39,202 bases of DNA from positions 1-39,202 of the forward strand of contig JAJUGJ010000030.1 of NCBI GenBank assembly GCA_029268225.1. The letters are read 5' to 3'. The notes below the pieces were generated by a model. That model worked only from the letters and a program-made list of their open reading frames with translations. It searched no databases and was not told the DNA's origin. This document shows, piece after piece, positions 31,987 through 39,202 of the stretch. This DNA is from Burkholderiales bacterium (GTDB lineage: Bacteria; Pseudomonadota; Gammaproteobacteria; Burkholderiales; Burkholderiaceae_C). Every line of letters begins with the position of its first letter. Position 1 is the stretch's first letter. A program made the position numbers and the translations under genes.

Positions 31987-32756
31987 ACTGGCGCCAGTCC
32001 TTCGAGGGCGTTCGCCCCCTGTTCGTCAAAGAAGTCATGCGTTTCTGGAAGGTGGCCTTCCAGACCGTGGGGGCGCCCGTGCTCACCGGCATGCTCTACC
32101 TGCTCATCTTTGGTCACGTGCTGGAAGATCGCGTCGAGGTGTTCCCCGGTGTGGGCTACACCAGCTTCCTCATCCCCGGTTTGGTGATGATGAGCTTGCT
32201 GCAAAACGCCTTTGCCAACGCCTCGTCCTCGCTCATCCAGAGCAAGATCACCGGCAACCTCGTGTTCGTGTTGCTGACCCCTTTGTCGCACCGCGCCTGG
32301 TTCGTCGCCTATGTGGGGGCCTCGCTGGTGCGGGGTTTGGTCGTGGGATTGGGCGTGTTCGCGGTCACGGCCTGGTTCTCCTGGCCCGGCATGTCCGAGC
32401 CGTGGTGGACGCTGACCTTTGCGGTGCTCGGCGGCACTTTGTTGGGCTCGCTCGGCCTGATTGCCGGCCTGTGGGCCGAAAAGTTCGACCAACTGGCCGC
32501 TTTCCAGAACTTCATCATCATGCCCATGACCTTCCTCTCGGGCGTGTTCTACTCGGTGCACTCGCTGCCGCCGTTCTGGCACAGCGTCTCCCACCTCAAC
32601 CCCTTTTTCTACCTCATTGACGGTTTCCGCCGGGGCTTCTTTGGCGTCAGCGACGTCAACCCCTGGTTGAGCCTGTCGGTCGTGGGCACGACCACGACCC
32701 TGGTCGCCCTGCTGGCCCTGCGCCTGCTCAAGACTGGCTACAAAATCCGTCACTGA
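31983..32756 (+). CDS. ABC-2 type transporter permease (YadH-like)
   Basis: The 257-residue protein has six predicted membrane segments and the ABC-2 family pattern: FVKEVMRFWKVAFQTVGAP near the start, GMLYLLIFGHVLEDRV, a long hydrophobic middle (LVVGLGVFAVTAWFSW, AVLGGTLLGSLGLIAGLW), and the conserved FIIMPMTFLSGVFYSV and NPFFYLIDGFRRGFFG blocks. It pairs with the ATPase just upstream, with which it overlaps. Relatives sit next to BolA and murA in many betaproteobacteria, in place of or beside the Mla lipid-transport genes; a lipid or envelope role is a guess only. Confidence 0.92.
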   Translation: MNWRQSFEGVRPLFVKEVMRFWKVAFQTVGAPVLTGMLYLLIFGHVLEDRVEVFPGVGYTSFLIPGLVMMSLLQNAFANASSSLIQSKITGNLVFVLLTPLSHRAWFVAYVGASLVRGLVVGLGVFAVTAWFSWPGMSEPWWTLTFAVLGGTLLGSLGLIAGLWAEKFDQLAAFQNFIIMPMTFLSGVFYSVHSLPPFWHSVSHLNPFFYLIDGFRRGFFGVSDVNPWLSLSVVGTTTTLVALLALRLLKTGYKIRH

Positions 32757-32787
32757 TCTCTGTCACCGATCGCCCGAAAGACGTCCC

Positions 32788-33033
32788 ATGGCCAACCCCA
32801 CCCCCGACGAAGTCCAGCAGTACATTGCCGATGGTCTGCCTTGCACCCATCTGGCTGTGGAAGGCGATGGACAGCATTTCTTCGCCACCATCGTCTCCGC
32901 CGAGTTCGAAGGCAAGACCCGCATCGCGCGCCATCAGCGTGTTTACCAGGCCCTGGGCGATAGAATGCGGGCACAGATCCATGCGTTGTCGATGAAGACC
33001 CTGACGCCGGCCGAGTGGGCCGCGCAGAGCTGA
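32788..33033 (+). CDS. BolA/IbaG family protein
   Basis: The 81-residue protein fits the BolA fold. GDGQHFFATIVSAEFEGKTRIARHQRVYQALGDRM contains the conserved HxRxxxxAL-type helix, with a His in RHQRVYQALG that can ligand an Fe-S cluster with a monothiol glutaredoxin. It is closest to the IbaG/YrbA branch, typical beside murA. It acts in iron-sulfur handling or envelope stress. It lies 31 bases after the ABC permease and 84 bases before murA. A TAGAAT at 32961-32966 inside it could help drive murA. Confidence 0.9.
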   Translation: MANPTPDEVQQYIADGLPCTHLAVEGDGQHFFATIVSAEFEGKTRIARHQRVYQALGDRMRAQIHALSMKTLTPAEWAAQS

Positions 33034-33117
33034 TCCGACGGCACACGGTTTTTTCACGGTCACCTCTCATTTCGGCGCGACCCTCACGGCTGTGGGGCAT
33101 CGCGCCCTCTGTGTTTC

Positions 33118-34422
33118 ATGGACAAACTCCTGATCCGTGGCGGTCGTCGCCTCCAAGGCGAAGTGACGATCTCCGGCGCCAAGAACGCCGCCTTGCCCGA
33201 CCTCTGCGCCACCCTGTTGAGCGCCGAGCCGGTGACCCTGGCCAACGTGCCGCAACTGCAGGACGTGTCCACCACGTTCAAGCTGCTGGCCAACATGGGC
33301 GTCGTCGCCCGTCGCCATGAGGACAACCCCGATCTGGTCACGCTCGACGCTGGCGGGGTGACCAACCCCGAGGCGCCGTATGAGCTGGTCAAGACCATGC
33401 GCGCCTCCATCCTGGTGCTGGGTCCCTTGCTGGCCCGTTTCGGTCGTGCTCGCGTGTCGCTGCCCGGTGGCTGCGCCATTGGTTCGCGTCCGGTTGACCA
33501 GCACATCAAGGGTTTGCAGGCCATGGGCGCACAGATCACCGTGGCGCACGGCTACATCGAAGCCAGCACGCCTGTGGATGCGCAAGGCCGTCCGACCCGC
33601 CTGAAGGGCGCCAGCATCACCACCGACATGGTGACGGTGACCGGCACCGAGAACTTCCTGATGGCAGCCGCGCTGGCCGAGGGCGAAACCATCCTCGAAA
33701 ACGCCGCGCAAGAGCCCGAGATCTCCGATCTGGTCGATTTGTTGGTGGCCATGGGCGCCCAGATCGAAGGCCGTGGCACCAGCCGCATCCGCATCCAAGG
33801 TGTTGAGCGTCTGCACGGCCTCACGCCTGCGCAGGCCCATCAGATCATTCCCGATCGCATCGAGGCCGGCACCTTCCTGTGCGCCGTCGGCGCCACCGGT
33901 GGTGATGTCACCCTGCGTCGCGCCAAGGCCGAGCACCTGGGTGCCGTCATCGACAAGCTGCGTGAAGCCGGTGTCGGCATCGAAGCCGGTGACGACTGGA
34001 TCCGCGTCACCGCCAACAGCCGCCCGAAGGCCGTGGGCTTCCGGACCCGTGAGTACCCCGCCTTCCCGACCGACATGCAAGCCCAGTTCATGGCGCTCGA
34101 CTGCGTGGCCGAGGGCAGCGCGATCATCCACGAGACCATCTTCGAAAACCGCTTCATGCACGTCAACGAGTTGATCCGCTTGGGTGCCAACATCACGGTG
34201 GACGGCCGCAGTGCGGTCGTGACCGGTGTGCCCCAGTTGTCGGGTGCCACCGTCATGGCCACCGACCTGCGTGCCTCGGCCAGCCTCGTCATCGCTGGCC
34301 TGGTGGCCGAAGGCGAAACCCTGGTCGACCGCATCTATCACCTTGACCGCGGTTACGACCGCATGGAAGCCAAGCTCCGCGCGATTGGCGCCGACATCGA
34401 ACGTGTCAAGGGAGCCGCCTGA
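33118..34422 (+). CDS. murA: UDP-N-acetylglucosamine 1-carboxyvinyltransferase
   Basis: MurA transfers enolpyruvate from PEP to UDP-GlcNAc, the first committed step of peptidoglycan synthesis. The 434-residue protein starts [26 protein letters not shown], with the substrate-binding Lys in SGAKN. The mobile loop [15 protein letters not shown] holds the catalytic cysteine at residue 119 (Cys115 in E. coli), the target of fosfomycin, so the enzyme is of the Cys type. Further blocks are [17 protein letters not shown] [13 protein letters not shown] and [11 protein letters not shown]. hisG follows after 2 bases, so it is probably cotranscribed with the his genes, as is usual in betaproteobacteria. 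Confidence 0.97.
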   Translation: MDKLLIRGGRRLQGEVTISGAKNAALPDLCATLLSAEPVTLANVPQLQDVSTTFKLLANMGVVARRHEDNPDLVTLDAGGVTNPEAPYELVKTMRASILVLGPLLARFGRARVSLPGGCAIGSRPVDQHIKGLQAMGAQITVAHGYIEASTPVDAQGRPTRLKGASITTDMVTVTGTENFLMAAALAEGETILENAAQEPEISDLVDLLVAMGAQIEGRGTSRIRIQGVERLHGLTPAQAHQIIPDRIEAGTFLCAVGATGGDVTLRRAKAEHLGAVIDKLREAGVGIEAGDDWIRVTANSRPKAVGFRTREYPAFPTDMQAQFMALDCVAEGSAIIHETIFENRFMHVNELIRLGANITVDGRSAVVTGVPQLSGATVMATDLRASASLVIAGLVAEGETLVDRIYHLDRGYDRMEAKLRAIGADIERVKGAA

Positions 34423-34424
34423 TC

Positions 34425-35078
34425 ATGATCACCCTCGCCCTGTCCAAAGGCCGCATCTTCGAAGAAACCTTGCCCTTGCTGGCCGCTGCCGGCATCGAGG
34501 TGACCGAAGACCCGGAAAAGACCCGCAAGCTCATCCTCAACACCAACCGCCCTGACGTGCGCGTGGTGCTGGTGCGCGCCACCGACGTGCCCACTTATGT
34601 GGCCTACGGCGGCGCCGACATTGGCGTGGCCGGCAAGGACATCCTCATCGAGCATGCCGGCAGCGCCGGTGGCAACGATGGCCTGTACCAGCCGCTCGAC
34701 CTCAACATCGCCAAGTGCCACATGAGCGTGGCCGTGCGCGCCGATTTCGATTACGCCGCCGCCGTCAAGCAAGGCTCGCGCATCCGCGTGGCCACCAAGT
34801 ACACCACCATCGCCCGCGAGCACTTCGCTAACAAGGGCGTGCACGTGGACCTGATCAAGCTGTACGGCTCCATGGAGCTGGCGCCCCTGACCGGCCTGGC
34901 CGATGCCATCGTCGACCTGGTGTCCACCGGCAACACCCTCAAGGCCAACAAGCTGGTCGAGGTGGAGCACATCATGGACATCAGCTCGCGCCTCGTGGTC
35001 AACCAGGCTGCGCTCAAGCTCAAGCGCGATGCCATCCGCTCGCTGATCCAGGCGTTCGAATCGGCCATCCCGGCCTGA
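34425..35078 (+). CDS. hisG: ATP phosphoribosyltransferase, short form
   Basis: HisG condenses ATP with PRPP, the first and feedback-controlled step of histidine synthesis. The 217-residue length marks the short form, which lacks the C-terminal regulatory domain and needs HisZ; hisZ is not in the window. Visible are [19 protein letters not shown], the PRPP-loop-like [20 protein letters not shown], and [15 protein letters not shown]. It starts 2 bases after murA. hisD follows after about 98 bases. Confidence 0.97.
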   Translation: MITLALSKGRIFEETLPLLAAAGIEVTEDPEKTRKLILNTNRPDVRVVLVRATDVPTYVAYGGADIGVAGKDILIEHAGSAGGNDGLYQPLDLNIAKCHMSVAVRADFDYAAAVKQGSRIRVATKYTTIAREHFANKGVHVDLIKLYGSMELAPLTGLADAIVDLVSTGNTLKANKLVEVEHIMDISSRLVVNQAALKLKRDAIRSLIQAFESAIPA

Positions 35079-35176
35079 TTTACCTGCCCAGCGCGTCGCC
35101 TGCGCTATAACGCCGATCGCGAGAACCCATCGCCCCGGCGTCGCTCTTGCCCCTGATTTCTGAGATCCTTGGCACC

Positions 35177-36490
<1,314 letters not shown>

Positions 36491-36493
36491 ACC

Positions 36494-36539
36494 GCTGACT
36501 GAACCGATACCACCCCCCGGTACTCGGGGGCTGGTCAGC
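36494..36539 (+). terminator. Nested hairpin after hisD
   Basis: An outer stem GCTGAC/GTCAGC (36494-36499 and 36534-36539) encloses a strong inner stem CCCCCG/CGGGGG (36514-36519 and 36525-36530). No U-tract follows. It may act as a weak terminator, attenuator or 3'-end protector between hisD and the cyclase gene. The remainder of 36540-36670 shows nothing firm. Confidence 0.4.
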
Positions 36540-36670
36540 CTGAGGACATGGCGTTAGCATCCGTAACATGTGGCGATCGTTCTGACATTTGTATGGAAGA
36601 ACACAAGGCGCCGTGCCGCTGAAGTGGGTTTTGCGGGGTGCCGCTGTGCTGATCTCGACTGGTTTTTCAT

Positions 36671-37918
36671 GTGGCTGTGGCCTCGGTGGTTGGCATGACC
36701 GCTGAGGCTGTGACCATCGGGACCTGGGGTGTCCTGCTCATTGTGTTGGCGATGGTGCTGGCCTTCCTCATGAGCTTGCGTGCTCATCCCGAGGATCGTC
36801 GAGGGCCGCGTGCCGGTTTGGCCAATCTGCTGCTGTCATCCGAGCCCTTGCAGCGCGCGCGCATCTGGCGTTTTCTGTTCATGGCCAGCAATCATGCGTT
36901 TGGTCTGCTGGCGCTGAACTACGGCGCGCAGCACGGGGTGCTCGACGCTCAAGCCTGTCAGGTGCTGACCGTCGTCGCTGTGGGGGTCATCGGAGCGATT
37001 TACCTCGCGTTGCGCTCAGGCTGGAATCGACGTTTTGCCGATCCGGCCTTGATGGCCCTGCAACTGTGGGCCGGCATCGTGTTGTTGGGGTGGGGCTACC
37101 TGATCGGCGGCCCGGGGCGACCGGTGGCGCTCATTCTGTTGTTCGTCAGCCTGATGTTCGCCCTGCTCACGGTCACCTTCAGGCAGATGACGCAGGCCAG
37201 TGCACTGGCGGTGTTGGTGTTTGGTGCCGCCGCTCTGGGCGTGGTTGGTCAGGAACACGATCAGCCCCTCGTGGTCGAGTTGCAGGTGCTCTACTTCTGT
37301 GTGTTGTTGATCATCCTGAGCAGCGCCTGTGTGCTGGTGCGGCAACTTGCCTTGTTGCGAGAGCGAGCCGCCCACGCTCGCCATGACCTGGCCGAAGCCA
37401 TGGCCAAGCTCCACGGGCAGGTGATCCGCGATGAGTTGACTGGCTTGTTCAACCGACGGCACATGCACAAGTTGTTGCGCATCGAGCAGAACCGTGCAGA
37501 TCGATCGGGTCTGCCCTGGTGTGTGGCCATGATCGACCTCGACCTGTTCAAGCGGGTCAACGACGAGCACGGGCACCCGGTGGGCGATGAGGTCTTGCGC
37601 TCGACCGCTCAGGTGCTCAGCGGCGGCTTGCGAGGCGCAGACCAGGTCGCCCGTTGGGGCGGGGAAGAGTTTCTCGTGATGTTCCCTGAAACGGACAGCG
37701 AAGATGCCTGCCAGGTGCTGGAGCGCATTGGCCAGGCTCTGGCGCGCACCCAAGTGAGTCCTACGGTGCCGGACCTGCGTGTCACGTTCTCTGCGGGGGT
37801 GACGCGCCATCTGGCCGACGAACCTTTGGCGCACACCATTGATCGGGCCGATCACGCCTTGTATCGGGCGAAGGCGTCAGGGCGCAATCGCACGGAATGC
37901 CTGAGCGGTCCTGTCTGA
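36671..37918 (+). CDS. Membrane-bound diguanylate cyclase (GGDEF)
   Basis: The 415-residue protein has an N-terminal membrane domain with about seven hydrophobic segments (for example TWGVLLIVLAMVLAFLM), ending near residue 225, a short coiled linker (RERAAHARHDLAEAMAKLHGQV) and a GGDEF domain. The active-site motif is GGEEF at residues 330-334, and an inhibitory I-site RGAD lies exactly five residues before it (321-324), so it is probably an active, product-inhibited cyclase making c-di-GMP from two GTP. The start is a GTG at 36671 or the ATG at 36695; no ribosome binding site settles it. The gene interrupts the his gene order between hisD and hisC. Confidence 0.92.
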   Translation: MAVASVVGMTAEAVTIGTWGVLLIVLAMVLAFLMSLRAHPEDRRGPRAGLANLLLSSEPLQRARIWRFLFMASNHAFGLLALNYGAQHGVLDAQACQVLTVVAVGVIGAIYLALRSGWNRRFADPALMALQLWAGIVLLGWGYLIGGPGRPVALILLFVSLMFALLTVTFRQMTQASALAVLVFGAAALGVVGQEHDQPLVVELQVLYFCVLLIILSSACVLVRQLALLRERAAHARHDLAEAMAKLHGQVIRDELTGLFNRRHMHKLLRIEQNRADRSGLPWCVAMIDLDLFKRVNDEHGHPVGDEVLRSTAQVLSGGLRGADQVARWGGEEFLVMFPETDSEDACQVLERIGQALARTQVSPTVPDLRVTFSAGVTRHLADEPLAHTIDRADHALYRAKASGRNRTECLSGPV

Positions 37919-37941
37919 CGCGCGAGGTGATACCCGCATGA

Positions 37942-37947
37942 GATAAT
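37942..37947 (+). promoter_or_regulatory. Possible -10 element before hisC
   Basis: GATAAT lies 36 bases before the hisC ATG at 37984. There is no good -35 partner at 16-18 bases. If real, it would let hisC-hisB be transcribed independently of hisD across the inserted cyclase gene. Confidence 0.3.
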
Positions 37948-37983
37948 CGTCCGGGCTACCCGCGCTGCCCCAGCCTTGGCCTC

Positions 37984-39096
37984 ATGAGCACTTCCGATAC
38001 CCTTTTGAATACCTTCCGCGCCGATGTGCGCGCCATGCACGCCTATCACGTGCAGGATGCCGCCGGCTTCATCAAGCTCGACGCGATGGAGAACCCCTTC
38101 ACCCTGCCGGTCGCCCTGCAGGATGAGTTGGGCCAGCGTTTGGGCCGGGTTGCGTTGAACCGCTACCCCGGGGCGCGTCAGCAAGACCTGCATGCCGCCT
38201 TGCGCCGCCATGCCCACGTCCCGGCAGACTGTGGTCTGGTGCTGGGCAATGGCTCGGACGAGTTGATCTCTCTGCTGTCTGTGGCCTGCGCCCAGCCCTG
38301 TGCCGTGGCGCTGGCACCCTTGCCGGGCTTTGTGATGTACGAAGCCTTTGCCAAGCAAAATGGCCTGCGCTTCGTGGGCGTGCCCCTCACGGCCGACTTT
38401 GAGCTCGACACGCCCGCCATGTTGGCCGCAATCCGCGAACATCGCCCGGCGCTGACCTACATCGCCTACCCGAACAACCCGACCGCCAACCTGTGGGACG
38501 ACGAGGCCATTGAGCAGATCGTACAGGCCGTGGGGGCCAACGGCATCGGCTTGGTCATCATCGACGAGGCCTATCAACCCTTCGCCAGCAAGAGCTATCT
38601 GGATCGTTTGACGCGCCATCCGCATGTGCTGTTGATGCGCACGCTTTCCAAGTTTGGCTTGGCCGGGGTTCGCCTGGGGTACATGATGGGACGTGCCGAC
38701 CTGATCGAGCAGGTCGAGAAGGTGCGTCCGCCCTACAACATCAGCGTGCTCAACACCGAAGCCGCGCTGTTTGCGCTGGAGCACGCCGACGAGTTTGCCC
38801 GCCAGGCCGAGGTCATCAAGGCCGAGCGTGAGCGCCTGCTGGCCTTCCTGGCCACCTTGCCCGGTGCCCACGCCTACCCCAGCCAGGCCAACATGATCCT
38901 GGTGCGCGTCAACGACGCGGCGACCACCTTTGCGGCCCTCAAGTCACGAGGGATACTGATCAAGAATGTCTCAGGTTTGCACCAATTGCTGGCAAACTGC
39001 GTCCGATTGACCGTGGGCCTGCCCTCCGAAAATGACGCCTTGATGGCAGCATTGGCCGAGATCCTGCGTGAACCTCTGAATTGTCCTGCTGCATGA
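37984..39096 (+). CDS. hisC: Histidinol-phosphate aminotransferase
   Basis: HisC transfers an amino group from glutamate to imidazole-acetol phosphate with PLP, in the histidine pathway. The 370-residue protein has the fold-type-I features: LGNGSDELISLL, YPNNPTANLW, IIDEAYQPFA, and the PLP-lysine segment TLSKFGLAGVRLGY with Lys near residue 223. RLTVGLPSENDAL closes the substrate site with an Arg. Its stop overlaps the hisB start (ATGA at 39093-39096), so they are coupled. Confidence 0.97.
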   Translation: MSTSDTLLNTFRADVRAMHAYHVQDAAGFIKLDAMENPFTLPVALQDELGQRLGRVALNRYPGARQQDLHAALRRHAHVPADCGLVLGNGSDELISLLSVACAQPCAVALAPLPGFVMYEAFAKQNGLRFVGVPLTADFELDTPAMLAAIREHRPALTYIAYPNNPTANLWDDEAIEQIVQAVGANGIGLVIIDEAYQPFASKSYLDRLTRHPHVLLMRTLSKFGLAGVRLGYMMGRADLIEQVEKVRPPYNISVLNTEAALFALEHADEFARQAEVIKAERERLLAFLATLPGAHAYPSQANMILVRVNDAATTFAALKSRGILIKNVSGLHQLLANCVRLTVGLPSENDALMAALAEILREPLNCPAA

Positions 39097-39202
39097 ATGC
39101 TTCCCAACAGGTGTCGGCCCCTGACTGCGCCGACCGCGTGGCCGAGGTCACCCGCAACACAGCCGAAACCCAGATCACCGTGCGCGTCAACCTCGACGGC
39201 AC
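39093..39202 (+). CDS. hisB: Imidazoleglycerol-phosphate dehydratase, N-terminal fragment
   Basis: The frame opened by the ATG at 39093 runs to the window edge. Its visible product, MNASQQVSAPDCADRVAEV..., ends in RNTAETQITVRVNLDGT, which is the conserved HisB N-terminus. HisB dehydrates imidazoleglycerol phosphate. Only about 36 residues are present, and the gene is cut by the window end. It overlaps hisC by four bases. Confidence 0.93.
   Translation, partial: MNASQQVSAPDCADRVAEVTRNTAETQITVRVNLDG

Overview
The window is GC-rich, densely coded bacterial chromosome. Gene content and order (purD-hemF-nadD-rsfS-rlmH-maf-rng; bolA-murA-hisG-hisD-hisC-hisB; a PHA-system protein; paired cyanophycin synthetases; short-form HisG) point to a betaproteobacterium of the order Burkholderiales. 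The exact genus cannot be read from the sequence. No insertion sequence, integrase, phage gene, CRISPR array or rRNA was found. No gene-free stretch reaches 300 bases.

Layout. 1-6437: housekeeping block: end of purD, hemF, nadD, rsfS (with a very long Lys/Ala tail), rlmH, maf, an NAD(P)-binding oxidoreductase and rng. 6503-9223: tolB, pal and cpoB, the outer-membrane-constriction half of Tol-Pal, without tolQRA. 9228-10052: tcdA. 10089-14318: two different tRNA-Lys genes (anticodons UUU and CUU) flank a small CWC protein gene on the minus strand and a two-gene unit of a cysteine-ladder LRR protein and a degenerate exonuclease/ExoX-C/J-domain protein. 14443-15738: a nitroreductase and an HU-type protein. 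15840-23582: a cyanophycin locus, with a DUF1854 protein and a zinc-ribbon ABC exporter on the minus strand and two cyanophycin synthetase genes diverging from them. 23645-26192: gspB and gspA on the minus strand. 26247-29276: a PIN-domain protein, an Rnl2-like RNA ligase and a Kef-type antiporter in one tight unit. 29307-30524: an M20 amidohydrolase on the minus strand. 30699-33033: a PHA-system protein, a YadG/YadH-type ABC transporter and a BolA protein. 33118-39202: murA and the start of the histidine operon, interrupted by a membrane diguanylate cyclase gene.

How the genes work together. The first block serves purine, haem and NAD synthesis, ribosome maturation or hibernation and rRNA processing. 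The cyanophycin locus pairs a complete CphA with a partner that has lost its Mur-ligase active site, plus a dedicated-looking ABC protein; with the PHA-system protein it suggests a cell that stores both nitrogen and carbon. The parts most likely to hide undescribed biology are the LRR + exonuclease-like/J-domain pair between the tRNA-Lys genes, the PIN + RNA ligase pair, and the histone-like tail on RsfS.
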